Counted from the stretch's first letter, positions 7,815 through 17,347 are shown. The stretch is 64,000 nucleotides of DNA from Streptomyces sp. V4I2 (GCF_030817655.1 NZ_JAUSZM010000003.1:1550001-1614000); one strand, 5' to 3'. Translations and numbers: made by a program. Notes: generated by a model not told the origin, from the sequence alone.

Positions 7815-9617
7815 TCATTTTGTCGGCTCCAGTCGGGCGTCCTGGTGGACGAGCGCCGCGTACCGCCCGCCCCCCTCCAACAGCTCCTCGTGCGTCCCCT
7901 GTTCGGCCACGCGTCCGGCGTCCAGGACCACGATCTGGTCGGCACCCCGGATGGTGGACAGCCGGTGCGCGATGGTGAGCGTGGTCCGGTTGGCGGAGAG
8001 CGCGTCGATGGCCTCCTGGACGGCGTGTTCGGTGCGGGTGTCCAGGGCGCTGGTCGCCTCGTCGAGGATCAGCACCGGCGGGTCGCGCAGGATCGTGCGG
8101 GCGATCGCCAGCCGCTGCTTCTCGCCGCCGGAGAAACGGTGGCCACGCTCGCCGACGACCGTGTCGTAGCCGTCGGGCAGGGACGCGATGTGGTCGTGGA
8201 TCTGGGCCGCCTTCGCCGCCTGCCGGATCTCCTCGTCGGTGGCGTCCGGCTTGGCGAAGCGCAGGTTCTCCGCGATCGTTGCGTGGAAGAGGTACGTCTC
8301 CTGCGAGACGACGCCGACCGCGCGGGCGAGGGTGTCGAAGTCGAGGTCGCGGACATCGACCCCGTCGAGGGTGACCCGCCCGCCCGTCACGTCGTACAGC
8401 CGCGGCACGAGATGGCCGAGGGTGGACTTGCCGGCGCCGGTCGGTCCGACGACGGCGAGGCTGCCGCCCGCGGGGACGGCGACGTCGATCCTGTCGAGGA
8501 CGGGGCGGCTCTTGTCGTCGTACCGGAACTCGACGTCCTCGAAACGCACCTCACCCTTGATGCGGTCCAGATGTACCGGCCGCTCGGGTTCGGTGATGTC
8601 TATCGGCAGGTCGAGGTACTCGAAGATGCGCTGGAAGAGCGCCAGCGAGGTCTGGATCTGGACGCCGGTCGACAGCAGGCTCACGGCCGGGCGGAACAGG
8701 CCCTGCTGGAGCGAGACGAAGGCGACGATGGTGCCGATGGAGATCTGGGTGCCGCCCGTCGCGAGGGCGAGGCCCGCGGTCCAGTAGATGACGGCGGGCA
8801 TGGCGGCCATGACGATCGAGATGACGGCCATGCGCCAGCGGCCGGCCATGTTCGACCGGACCTCGAGGTCGACCAGTTGCTCGGACTCGTCGGAGAAGGA
8901 GCGGGTGAGCGAGTCGGAGCGGCCCATCGTGCGGCCGAGCAGGATGCCGCTCACCGACAGCGACTCGGTGACGGTCGCGGCCATCACGGCCATCTGCTTC
9001 TGGCGCTGGGTGGTGATCTTCTTGCGCTCGTTGCCGACCCGGCGGCTGATCCACACGAAGACCGGCAGCAGGAGCAGGGAGACGACGGTCAGGCGCCAGT
9101 CGAGGGCGATCATCGCGATGATCGTGGCGACCACGCTGGTCAGGTTGGAGACCAGGGAGGTGGCGGTCGAGGTGACGGTGGCCTGCATGCCGCCGATGTC
9201 GTTGGCGATGCGGGACTGGACCTCGCCGGTGCGGGTGCGGGTGAAGAAGGCGAGGGACATGCGCTGCAGGCGGCCGTAGACGGCCGTGCGCAGGTCGTGC
9301 ATGACGCGCTGGCCGACCGTGGTGGAGATCAGGGTCTGCAGCACGCCGAAGATGCTGGTGAGGACGGCGCTGAGGATCATGCCGAGCGCGAGCAGGCTCA
9401 GCAGTCCGGTGCGGCCCTCGGGGATGGCGACGTCCAGCGTCTCCTTCAGCAGGAACGGGGTCGCCACGGTGACCAACGACGAGGCGCCGACCAGCAGGCC
9501 GACGACCGTGAGCCGGCCGCGGTAGGGCTTGAACAGCTTGAGGATGCGGCGCACCTGCCGGGGTTCGTCGGTCGAGGTGCCGGAAGAGGGGGTCCACTTG
9601 ATGTCGTCGCGGGGCAT
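7815..9617 (-). CDS. ABC exporter, fused transmembrane and ATPase domains
   Basis: A 600-residue half-transporter that acts as a homodimer or with a partner. Six TM helices lie in about residues 35-330, and the nucleotide-binding domain follows with Walker A GPTGAGKST, Q-loop SQETYLF, signature FSGGEKQRLAIAR, Walker B LILDEATSALD and H-loop IAHRLST. All catalytic residues are intact. Multidrug or lipid export is the usual role. It is divergent from a MarR gene, with a strong palindrome between them, so MarR-type repression of this exporter is the natural reading. Confidence 0.9.
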   Translation of the reverse strand: MPRDDIKWTPSSGTSTDEPRQVRRILKLFKPYRGRLTVVGLLVGASSLVTVATPFLLKETLDVAIPEGRTGLLSLLALGMILSAVLTSIFGVLQTLISTTVGQRVMHDLRTAVYGRLQRMSLAFFTRTRTGEVQSRIANDIGGMQATVTSTATSLVSNLTSVVATIIAMIALDWRLTVVSLLLLPVFVWISRRVGNERKKITTQRQKQMAVMAATVTESLSVSGILLGRTMGRSDSLTRSFSDESEQLVDLEVRSNMAGRWRMAVISIVMAAMPAVIYWTAGLALATGGTQISIGTIVAFVSLQQGLFRPAVSLLSTGVQIQTSLALFQRIFEYLDLPIDITEPERPVHLDRIKGEVRFEDVEFRYDDKSRPVLDRIDVAVPAGGSLAVVGPTGAGKSTLGHLVPRLYDVTGGRVTLDGVDVRDLDFDTLARAVGVVSQETYLFHATIAENLRFAKPDATDEEIRQAAKAAQIHDHIASLPDGYDTVVGERGHRFSGGEKQRLAIARTILRDPPVLILDEATSALDTRTEHAVQEAIDALSANRTTLTIAHRLSTIRGADQIVVLDAGRVAEQGTHEELLEGGGRYAALVHQDARLEPTK

Positions 9618-9693
9618 GGCTCCTACGGAGGGTGAGGGGATGAGGGCGGAAGGATGAGAGGGAAGGATGAGAGGGGAAGACTGACGGAGCTTA

Positions 9694-9722
9694 GCTCATT
9701 GTTACCAATGCTCACAATGAGC
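9694..9722. promoter_or_regulatory. MarR-type operator in the divergent exporter/marR promoter
   Basis: GCTCATTGT and ACAATGAGC form a perfect 9-bp inverted repeat with an 11-bp spacer, so the two half-sites are 20 bp apart centre to centre, about two helical turns. It lies 23 bp before the marR ATG and about 77 bp before the exporter start. The local AT content is much higher than the surroundings. It is best read as the binding site of the adjacent MarR protein. Confidence 0.65.
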
Positions 9723-9744
9723 ATGGTCCTGATATTGTTCCCGC

Positions 9745-10200
9745 ATGACCACCCCCGATCCCGACGGCCTGCTCGCCGAGCAGCTACTGCGGCTGACCCG
9801 CCGTGTGCACCGCATCCAGAAGCACCATCTGGAGCAACGCGGCCTCGGCGTCACCCCGGCCCAGTCCCGGCTGCTGCGCACTCTCGCGCACTACGACTCG
9901 CCGCCGCGCATGGCCGACCTCGCGGAGCGGCTCGAGGTGGTGCCGCGGGCCGTGACGACGCTCGTCGACGGGCTGGAGGCGAGCGGCAAGGTGCGGCGGA
10001 TGCCGGATCCGACCAACCGCCGGGTGATCCGTATCGAGCTCACCGACGACGGGCACAAGGCCCTGCGGGAGCTGCACGGCGCGCGCAGGTCCGCGGCGGA
10101 GGAGATCCTGGCCCCGCTGACGGGCGAACAGCGCGAGGTGCTGGGCGAGTTGCTGGACACGCTGGTGGACGGAGCACCGGAGCGCGGCCGGAGCTGCTGA
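9745..10200 (+). CDS. MarR-family transcriptional regulator
   Basis: A 151-residue winged-helix repressor. The DNA-binding region includes MADLAERLEVVPRAVTTLVDGLEASG (helices 3-4, about residues 53-78), followed by the wing sequence PDPTNRRVIRIELTDDG. Family size and the wing motif are standard. It is divergent from the ABC exporter, and the palindrome at 9694-9722 lies in between. The ligand is unknown. A triple 11-bp repeat surrounds its stop codon. Confidence 0.9.
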   Translation: MTTPDPDGLLAEQLLRLTRRVHRIQKHHLEQRGLGVTPAQSRLLRTLAHYDSPPRMADLAERLEVVPRAVTTLVDGLEASGKVRRMPDPTNRRVIRIELTDDGHKALRELHGARRSAAEEILAPLTGEQREVLGELLDTLVDGAPERGRSC

Positions 10201-10226
10201 GCAACTGCTGAGCAACCGCTGAGCAG
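10194..10226. repeat. Three 11-bp tandem units across the marR stop codon
   Basis: CTGCTGAGCAA, CTGCTGAGCAA and CCGCTGAGCAG follow each other without gaps; the marR stop TGA is in unit 1. Confidence 0.85.
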
Positions 10227-10232
10227 CGCGAA

Positions 10233-10282
10233 ACGGGCCGCGGTCCCCGCTCCAACAGTAAGGAGCGGGGACCGCGGCCCGT
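10233..10282. terminator. Strong bidirectional terminator
   Basis: A perfect 21-bp inverted repeat (arms 10233-10253 and 10262-10282) with an 8-nt AT-rich loop. It lies between the convergent marR and symporter genes and can serve both. Confidence 0.88.
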
Positions 10283-10295
10283 CGGGTCATGGTCG

Positions 10296-11738
10296 TCAAC
10301 TGACCTCAGGGGCCGGTTCCTTGGCCGACTGGGCCGGTACGGCCGCGAGCTTGTCGTCGGGGTCGGACCCGACCGGCGTCTCGGAGGCTCCGCCACCCGG
10401 CGCTTGCGTCGCGGTCGGATCGCCCGCGTCGTCGTCCGCCGTCGGCACGATCTCGCCGTCCAGGACCCTCTTCGCCTTGTCGGCGTCCAGCGCGCCCTCC
10501 CAGCGGGAGACGGCGAAGACGGCGACGCAGTTGCCGAGCAGGTTCGTCACGACGCGCATCGAGTCCATGATGCGGTCCACCCCGAGCAGCAGGGCGACGG
10601 CGCCGGCGGGGATGGCCCCCAGCGAGGAGGCGGTCGCGGACAGGGCGAGGAAGGCCGAACCCGGGATGCCCGCCATGCCCTTGCTGGTCAGCATCAGCAC
10701 CAGGACCACGGTGATCTGCTGACTCAGGCTCAGGTCGACGCCCACGGCCTGGGAGATGAACAGCGTGCCGATGGACAGGTAGAGCGAGGCGCCGTCGAGG
10801 TTGAAGGAGTAACCCGTCGGCAGCACCAGGCCGACCGCGTCGTCGCGGGCGCCGGCCTTGCGCAGCTTCTGCATCACGCGCGGCATGACGGACTCGGTGG
10901 AGGCGGTGCCGAGCGCGAGGAGCATCTCCTCACGGATGTAGCGCAGGAACTTCCAGAGGCTGAGCCCGGTGACCATCTTCAGGGCGACGGCGAGCAGCAC
11001 GATGAAGAACGCCGCGGCCGCGTAGCACAGGATGATCAGCTTGGCGTACGTCTCGATCACACCGAGCCCGTACTGGCCGATCAGGACGGCCATCGCGCCG
11101 AACACCGCGATCGGGGCGAGTCGCATGATGAAGCCGACGACCGCGAAGATGATCTCCTGGGCCTGCTCGATGGCGGGCAGCACCTGCGGCACCTTGGTGT
11201 GGCCGAGGTGGAGCAGCGCGGCGCCCACCAAGCAGGCCAGGATGAGCACCTGGAGCAGGGAGTTCTCGGCGAAGGCGCCGATGAAACTGGTGGGGATCGC
11301 GTTCACGATGAACTCGGTCGTCGAGGGCAGCGAGCCGCCGCCCGTCTTCGCGTCGACCGCCGAGGTGTTCAGCGTGGACGGGTCGACGTTCATCCCCGAG
11401 CCGGGCTGGACGACGTTGGCGGCGACGAGACCGATGATCAGGGCGAGCGTGCTCGCGACCTCGAACCAGATCAGGGCCTTGAGCCCGATCCGGCCGAACG
11501 CCTTGAGGTCGCCGGCCTTGGCGATGCCGACGACGACCACACAGAACACCAGGGGCGAGATGATCGTCTTGATCAGGCGGGTGAAACCGTCGCCGAGCGG
11601 CTGGAGATCCGTGGCCACGTCGGGCCACAGCTTCCCGACGACGATTCCGAGCACCAGCGCGCAGGCGACCTGCGCGAAGAGAGAGGTACGCAATATGCGT
11701 GCGACGCGTCGCGGCAGGGACGGGACGGACGGCGGCAC
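10296..11738 (-). CDS. dctA: Dicarboxylate/amino acid:cation symporter (DAACS family)
   Basis: A 480-residue secondary transporter. Several hydrophobic helices are followed by the conserved C-terminal core: SFNLDGASLYLS, AGIPGSAFLALSATASSLG and DRIMDSMRVVTNLLGN, which form the substrate and Na+/H+ sites in this family. C4-dicarboxylates or glutamate/aspartate are the usual substrates. The GTG at 11738 is chosen because AAGGAG lies 5 nt upstream of it; an in-frame GTG at 11765 lacks a site. The C-terminal 50 residues are a Pro/Ala/Asp-rich tail. Confidence 0.9.
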   Translation of the reverse strand: MPPSVPSLPRRVARILRTSLFAQVACALVLGIVVGKLWPDVATDLQPLGDGFTRLIKTIISPLVFCVVVVGIAKAGDLKAFGRIGLKALIWFEVASTLALIIGLVAANVVQPGSGMNVDPSTLNTSAVDAKTGGGSLPSTTEFIVNAIPTSFIGAFAENSLLQVLILACLVGAALLHLGHTKVPQVLPAIEQAQEIIFAVVGFIMRLAPIAVFGAMAVLIGQYGLGVIETYAKLIILCYAAAAFFIVLLAVALKMVTGLSLWKFLRYIREEMLLALGTASTESVMPRVMQKLRKAGARDDAVGLVLPTGYSFNLDGASLYLSIGTLFISQAVGVDLSLSQQITVVLVLMLTSKGMAGIPGSAFLALSATASSLGAIPAGAVALLLGVDRIMDSMRVVTNLLGNCVAVFAVSRWEGALDADKAKRVLDGEIVPTADDDAGDPTATQAPGGGASETPVGSDPDDKLAAVPAQSAKEPAPEVS

Positions 11739-11909
11739 GGGCACTCCTTGTGGGGACGGTGACACACAGAGGCCGGGACGGGACTTCTGCGATACGGAAA
11801 GCGGATTCCGTGTTTGATCACTCTGGAGTGGTCGTTGATCGCCGACAAGACCGCCGCGTTGCGGCCATGTAAATCACGGCTGCATGTGACGCATCGCACA
11901 CAACTCCCC

Positions 11910-13580
11910 TCAGCAGCCGCTGCGATCCTCGGTGAGCACCCCCTGCAGGGTGCTCAGCGAGCGGTCGTAGCACCCGCTCGACCCACGGATCCGATAGCGC
12001 TCGCCCGTGGTCCCGACCGCGTGCCGCTGGTCGCGCGGCACGTTCACCGTGTACGTCGCGTCGCCCGCGTACTCGTCGTCGAGCCGCGACCAGGCAGTAC
12101 GTCGCCCGCCCACCGACTCGGTGACCGCGGCACGGTCACCGAGGGTCAGCACGGTACGCAGCCGGTCGGCCGCGCCGAGCGTGGTCGTGCCGTCCATGGT
12201 GTACGTCCGCTGGGTGCGTGTGGTGCGGGCCGGTCCGCGTCCGTCGACGGTGACCGACTCGTCGTCCGTCCAGATGGCGTCCAGCGCGTCCGTGGTCTCG
12301 CCGTCGGTCCAGCGGTGCGTGGAGGTGTTCGCGAGGGAGCGGCTGACGGTGGTCGTCACCCGGCCGTGCGAGGTGTCGACGTATCCGGCGACGGTCAGCC
12401 GGTGGTCACCCTCGGTGTCCACACGGTGTTCCGAACCGGGCGTGTACGTCGAGGAGTCGGCGAGGTCGCCGACCTTGTGCGCGGTGAGCTTCCCGGTGAC
12501 GTGCGCGCTCTTCGCGTCCTGCCAGACGAGGACGTTCACCGGAGTGCTCCAGCCGCTCTGCCCCTCCGGCACACCGACGACGGAGACCTCGACGCGGTGC
12601 GGGCGGCCGTCGTTGAGAAGGCCGGCGAAGGGCGTCAGGTCGTATTCGATCGGCTTGATGTCGAAGGCGCGCGGCCCCGGGACGACGTACCAGAGAAAGG
12701 GGTTGGACCAGCCGCCGGTCCACACGGTCGGGAACGGGGCGGCGATACCCGCGAGTTGCCCGTCGACCTTGATCTGGACCTCGCGATAGGGGCCCCGGTC
12801 GGCTTGGCAGGAGTACGGGGCGTCGTCGGGAACGCTCAGGTACCAGTACTCTTCGCAGCCGCCGCCGGAGCCGGTGGCGTACACCTCGGCGACGATGCGT
12901 TCGCTGTTGCGCGGGGTGGTGAGGGTGGTGCCGTTGGTGCCGCCGCTGCCGTCTGTGCCGTCTGTGCCTTCGGCGAGGGTCAGGATCCGGTCGGGCGTGG
13001 CGGCCTGCCTGCCCGCGTAGAACGTCAGGGTGACCTTGACGTCGATGATGCCGGTGTACGTGTCGTCGACGACGTTCCCGATGAGCATCTCCACGTCCTG
13101 GCTGCGGCGGAGAGTGTCGCTGTAGCGCGTGACGTCCTTCTCCACGGACCACTCGATGCCGTCGGGCGAGGGCTGGGGCGTGGACGTACGGAAGATCTCG
13201 ACCCCGCCCACGTGGAGATAACCGAGCCGGTCGAACTGCCGCCCCTTGACCTTGCCGTCCATGCGCAGCACGACCTTGCTCCAGCTGTCACCGCAGCCGT
13301 CCGGCGGGGTGTAGGTGCCCCTGTACGGGGTGAAGTCCCGGAACTGCGCCTCGGCTACGGTGACTTGGCAGGACCTGCCGGAGGGCCTGGTGACGGGCGG
13401 GGCGGCGATGATCGGGTCGTGCCAGTCGGAGCCGAACTCGGCGGGGACGTCGGCGGACGGGGAGAGGACATCGGCGGACGGGGAGAGGCCGTCGGCGGAT
13501 TGGGCGGGTGCCGCGCCGAGGAGGGTGCTCGTCAGGAGGGTCGCTCCGGCGAGCATGGACATGACGATCCTTCTCTTCAT
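11910..13580 (-). CDS. Secreted PNGase A-like protein (peptide-N-glycosidase A family)
   Basis: A 556-residue exported protein. Signal peptide at residues 1-29 (MKRRIVM..., cleavage after AQSA), then a low-complexity stretch with SPSADV repeated, then the PNGase A domain. Diagnostic strings are FDRLGYLHVGGVEIFRTSTP, WSVEKDVTRYSD and GNVVDDTYTGIIDV. Family members cleave the glycan-Asn bond of N-glycoproteins, so a saprophyte could use it on plant or fungal glycoproteins; activity here is inferred. Six Cys in the mature part suggest disulfides. It is a single gene, divergent from the ABC exporter pair at 13773. Confidence 0.85.
   Translation of the reverse strand: MKRRIVMSMLAGATLLTSTLLGAAPAQSADGLSPSADVLSPSADVPAEFGSDWHDPIIAAPPVTRPSGRSCQVTVAEAQFRDFTPYRGTYTPPDGCGDSWSKVVLRMDGKVKGRQFDRLGYLHVGGVEIFRTSTPQPSPDGIEWSVEKDVTRYSDTLRRSQDVEMLIGNVVDDTYTGIIDVKVTLTFYAGRQAATPDRILTLAEGTDGTDGSGGTNGTTLTTPRNSERIVAEVYATGSGGGCEEYWYLSVPDDAPYSCQADRGPYREVQIKVDGQLAGIAAPFPTVWTGGWSNPFLWYVVPGPRAFDIKPIEYDLTPFAGLLNDGRPHRVEVSVVGVPEGQSGWSTPVNVLVWQDAKSAHVTGKLTAHKVGDLADSSTYTPGSEHRVDTEGDHRLTVAGYVDTSHGRVTTTVSRSLANTSTHRWTDGETTDALDAIWTDDESVTVDGRGPARTTRTQRTYTMDGTTTLGAADRLRTVLTLGDRAAVTESVGGRRTAWSRLDDEYAGDATYTVNVPRDQRHAVGTTGERYRIRGSSGCYDRSLSTLQGVLTEDRSGC
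13450..13507. repeat. 21-bp in-frame repeat in the PNGase A-like linker
   Basis: Two near-identical 21-bp units (13450-13470 and 13471-13491) and a partial third encode the SPSADVL-type linker just after the signal peptide on the minus strand. Copy number could vary without breaking the frame. Confidence 0.7.
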
Positions 13581-13772
13581 GGCTGGTGTTCTACGGCGAG
13601 TGGGGCGTCCCCCGCAATGAGGCCTCCGCTGACGCAGACCTGAGGCCGTAGCCGATTCTGTGCGTCGGAGCAGAAAACCTGTTGCCCCCGACCACGTTCC
13701 GACGCGAACCTTTCACAGTTTGCTGCCGCCGTTCGCGGTCCCCTCCCCCCTGACACGAGCCACTGGGACGTC

Positions 13773-15569
13773 ATGCAGATTCAAGACCTTCCGTATCCCG
13801 ATCCGGGCGTGCCCGACGCGCGCTCGGGTCCCCGATTCCTGTGGTGGCTCTTCCGGAATCAACTGGGCGGCCAGCTCAAGTCACTGGCGTGGGGGCTGCT
13901 GCACTTCCTGTCCGTCTCCGCGCTGCCGTTCTGTGTCGGTATCGCCGTCCAGGCCGTCGTCGACCGCTCGGGCCGGCGGCTCGCCCTCGCGGGCGGGCTG
14001 CTGGCGCTGTGCTGCGCCGGGCAGGCGATCGGCGACACCTTCCTGCACCGCACCGCCGTCACCAACTGGATCACGGCGGCTGCCCGAGTCCAGCAGTTGC
14101 TGGCCCACAAGGCCGCCCAGTTGGGCTCGGCGCTGACCCGGCGGGTCGCGGCCGGCGAGGTCGTCGCCGTCTCCACGGGGGACGTCGAGAAGATCGGCTG
14201 GTTCGTCGAGGCCTGGTCACGGTTCACCGCGGCGGCGGTCACGGTCGTGCTGGTCTGCGTCGGCCTGGTCGTCTACGACCCGGCGCTCGGCGCGGTCGTC
14301 GCCGTGGGCCTGCCGGTGCTGGCGCTGGCGGTGCTGCCGCTGCTGCCCCGGGCGACCCGGCGTGCCGACTTCCAGCGCGAGAAGGCCGGACGGGCCACCG
14401 AACTCGCCTCGGACACCGTCGCCGGTCTGCGCGTGCTGCGCGGCATCGGCGGCGAGGAACTCTTCCTCGACCGCTACCGCCGTGCCTCCCAGGAGGTCCG
14501 CCACGCGGCCGTGCGCAGCGCCCGGATGTGGGCCCTGATCTCCGCCATCCAAGTGCTGCTGCCGGGGCTGCTGATGGTCGCGGTCGTCTGGTACGGCGTC
14601 CATCTGGCCCGCCAGGGCCGCATCAGCGTCGGCGAACTGGTCACCGTCTACAGCTCGGTCATGGTCCTCGCCTATCCCTTGCGCCACTTCGAAGAGATCG
14701 CGATGGCCTACTCCTTCTCGCGCCCGTCGGCCAAACGGGCCGCGCGTGTGCTGTCCCTGGAGCGGGCGACCGACACCGTCGGGTCGCGCGCCGCCGAGGT
14801 GCCCTCCGGCGACCTGTACGACCCGGCGACCGGTCTGCTCGCGCCGTCCGGCCGGTTCACCGCGGTGGTCTGCGGCGACCCGGACGCGGCGGGGCGCCTG
14901 GCGGAGCGGCTGGGCGGCCACCCCTCGGAGGAGGGCGCGTCGGTACTGCTGGGCGGTGTGCCTCTCGACGAACTCCCGCTCGACTCCGCACGGACGGCCG
15001 TCCTCGTCCAGGACAAGGACCCGGTATTGCTGTCCGGTTCGCTGCGCGAACTGCTGAACGTCCCCGCGTCGGGCGACGTCGACGCCGCGAAGGCGCTGGC
15101 CGCCGCACAGTGCGCGGACGTCCTGACTGCCCTCGTCCAGGGGTCACTCGGCGCCGAGGACCCGATGGACGCCCGCATCACCGAACGCGGACGCTCCCTG
15201 TCCGGCGGCCAGCGCCAGCGGCTCGCCCTGGCCCGGTCGCTGCTCACCGACCCGGTGGTGCTCGTCCTGGACGAGCCGACCTCCGCCGTCGACTCGCACA
15301 CCGAGGCACGGATCGCGGAGAGCGTGCGCGAACTGCGGGCGGGGCGCACCACCGTGGTGTTCACCTCCTCGCCCCTGCTCCTCGACCGCGCGGACCGGGT
15401 CGCCCTGGTGCACGAGAACGAGGTCGTGGCGGTCGGCCTCCACCGCGAACTCGTCCACAAGGACCCTCGGTACCGGGCGGTCGTGACCCGCGAAACCGAC
15501 GAAGAGGCCGCCCTGCACGGCGTACTCGAAGAGCTCGACGAACTCGAAGAAATCGAGGAGACAGCATGA
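13773..15569 (+). CDS. ABC exporter half A with degenerate Walker A and H-loop
   Basis: A 598-residue half-transporter with six TM helices (about 30-320) and a C-terminal ATPase domain. The signature LSGGQRQRLALARSLL and Walker B VVLVLDEPTSAVD are intact, but the Walker A position reads VVCGDPDAAGRLAERL, with no GxxGxGKS/T, and the H-loop position reads VVFTSSPLLLDRAD, with no His. This half therefore cannot hydrolyse ATP on its own but can supply the signature to a partner. Its stop overlaps the next gene's ATGATG (ATGA), so the two halves are made together. Confidence 0.9.
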   Translation: MQIQDLPYPDPGVPDARSGPRFLWWLFRNQLGGQLKSLAWGLLHFLSVSALPFCVGIAVQAVVDRSGRRLALAGGLLALCCAGQAIGDTFLHRTAVTNWITAAARVQQLLAHKAAQLGSALTRRVAAGEVVAVSTGDVEKIGWFVEAWSRFTAAAVTVVLVCVGLVVYDPALGAVVAVGLPVLALAVLPLLPRATRRADFQREKAGRATELASDTVAGLRVLRGIGGEELFLDRYRRASQEVRHAAVRSARMWALISAIQVLLPGLLMVAVVWYGVHLARQGRISVGELVTVYSSVMVLAYPLRHFEEIAMAYSFSRPSAKRAARVLSLERATDTVGSRAAEVPSGDLYDPATGLLAPSGRFTAVVCGDPDAAGRLAERLGGHPSEEGASVLLGGVPLDELPLDSARTAVLVQDKDPVLLSGSLRELLNVPASGDVDAAKALAAAQCADVLTALVQGSLGAEDPMDARITERGRSLSGGQRQRLALARSLLTDPVVLVLDEPTSAVDSHTEARIAESVRELRAGRTTVVFTSSPLLLDRADRVALVHENEVVAVGLHRELVHKDPRYRAVVTRETDEEAALHGVLEELDELEEIEETA

Positions 15570-17347
15570 TGGGCGTGGCGCCACCGGCGTACGACCCGGC
15601 GACCCCGACCACAGCGAACACGCTGCCCGTCGGAGCCTCCGCGACCGTACGCGCCTACGTGGCCGAGCTGTTCCGCCGTCACCGCCGCGCCTTCCTGCTC
15701 CTGATCACCGTCAACACGGTCGCCGTGCTGGCCTCGATGGTCGGACCGTGGCTGCTGGGCGGCCTCGTGGAGCGGCTGTCGGAGGACGCGCGTGAACTCC
15801 ATCTGGGGCTGACCGCCACGCTGTTCGTGGCTGCCCTCGTCGTCCAGGCCGTGTTCGTGCGCGAAGTGCGGCTGCGCGGCGCGATGCTCGGCGAGCGGAT
15901 GCTGGCCGACCTGCGCGAGGACTTCCTCGTACGGTCGGTCGGGCTGCCGCCGGGCGTGCTGGAGCGGGCCGGGACCGGCGACCTGCTGTCCCGGATCACG
16001 ACGGACATCGACCGGCTCGGCAACGCGATGCGCGAGGCCGTGCCGCAGCTGGCGATCGGTGTGGTGTGGACGGCGCTGCTGCTGGGCGGGCTGGTGATCA
16101 CGGCACCGCCACTGGCGGCCGCCGTACTCCTCGCCCTTCCGCTGTTGGTCGTCGGCTGCCGCTGGTATTTCCGGCGCGCGCCGTCCGCCTACCGCTCGGA
16201 GGCCGCCGGGTACGCCGCTGTGGCAGCCGCGCTCACCGAGACCGTGGACGCCGGGCGCACCGTCGAGGCCCACCGGCTCGCCCGCCGCCGTATCGACCTG
16301 TCGGAACGCCGGATCAAGGAGTGGACCGCCTGGGAGCGCTACACGCTGTGGCTGCGGTCGGTGCTCTTCCCGGTCATCAACGTCACTCATGTGACCGTGC
16401 TCGGCTCGGTCCTGATGATCGGCGGCGTGTTCGCCCTGCAGGGCTGGATCGATGTCGGTCAGCTGACGACCGGTGCGCTGATCGCGCAGATGCTCGTCGA
16501 CCCGGTGAACCTGATACTGCGCTGGTTCGACGAGCTCCAGGTCGCCGAGGTGTCGCTGGCCCGTCTGGTCGGTGTACGGGACATCGAGCCGGACGCCGGG
16601 GACGCCACGGTGACCCCCGACGGGCGAAACGTGCACGCGGACCGGGTGCACTTCGGCTACGTCGAGGGCGTGGACGTGCTGCGCAAGGTCTCCCTCGAGG
16701 TGGCGCCCGGCACCCGGCTGGCGCTGGTCGGCCCCTCGGGCGCGGGCAAGTCCACTCTGGGCAGGCTGCTCGCCGGTGTCTACGCGCCCCGGGACGGCCG
16801 GATCACACTCGGCGGTGCCGAACTCTCCCGGATGCCCGCCGAGCGGGTCCGCGAGCACGTGGCCCTCGTCAACCAGGAGCACCACGTCTTCGTGGGGGCG
16901 CTGCGCGACAACCTCCTGCTCGCCCGGACCGATGCCGACGACGCCGAGCTGTGGGCGGCGCTCGGTGCGGTCGACGCCGACGGCTGGGCACGTGCGCTCG
17001 ACGACGGCCTGGACACCGAGGTCGGCTCGGGCGGTCTGGCGCTCACCCCCGCCCAGGCCCAGCAGATCGCGCTGGCCCGCCTGGTGCTGGCCGACCCGCA
17101 CACGCTGGTCCTGGACGAGGCGACCTCCCTTCTCGACCCGCGCGCGGCCCGCCACCTGGAACGCTCCCTCGCCCGCGTCCTCGACGGCCGCACGGTGGTC
17201 GCCATCGCCCACCGCCTGCACACCGCCCACGACGCGGACGTCGTCGCCGTCGTCGAGAACGGCCGCATCAGCGAGCTGGGCAGCCACGACGAGCTGGTCA
17301 CCGCGGATGGCGCCTACGCGGCGCTGTGGCGGTCCTGGCACGGGTGA
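15566..17347 (+). CDS. ABC exporter half B with degenerate signature motif
   Basis: A 593-residue half-transporter. Walker A LVGPSGAGKST, Walker B TLVLDEATSLLD and H-loop AIAHRLHTAHD are intact, whereas the signature reads LTPAQAQQIALARLV instead of LSGGQ. Together with half A this leaves exactly one complete composite ATP site (B's Walker A/H-loop with A's LSGGQ), as in asymmetric heterodimeric exporters. Start ATG at 15566 overlaps the stop of half A. The substrate is unknown; no peptide or biosynthetic gene lies next to it. Confidence 0.9.
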   Translation: MMGVAPPAYDPATPTTANTLPVGASATVRAYVAELFRRHRRAFLLLITVNTVAVLASMVGPWLLGGLVERLSEDARELHLGLTATLFVAALVVQAVFVREVRLRGAMLGERMLADLREDFLVRSVGLPPGVLERAGTGDLLSRITTDIDRLGNAMREAVPQLAIGVVWTALLLGGLVITAPPLAAAVLLALPLLVVGCRWYFRRAPSAYRSEAAGYAAVAAALTETVDAGRTVEAHRLARRRIDLSERRIKEWTAWERYTLWLRSVLFPVINVTHVTVLGSVLMIGGVFALQGWIDVGQLTTGALIAQMLVDPVNLILRWFDELQVAEVSLARLVGVRDIEPDAGDATVTPDGRNVHADRVHFGYVEGVDVLRKVSLEVAPGTRLALVGPSGAGKSTLGRLLAGVYAPRDGRITLGGAELSRMPAERVREHVALVNQEHHVFVGALRDNLLLARTDADDAELWAALGAVDADGWARALDDGLDTEVGSGGLALTPAQAQQIALARLVLADPHTLVLDEATSLLDPRAARHLERSLARVLDGRTVVAIAHRLHTAHDADVVAVVENGRISELGSHDELVTADGAYAALWRSWHG

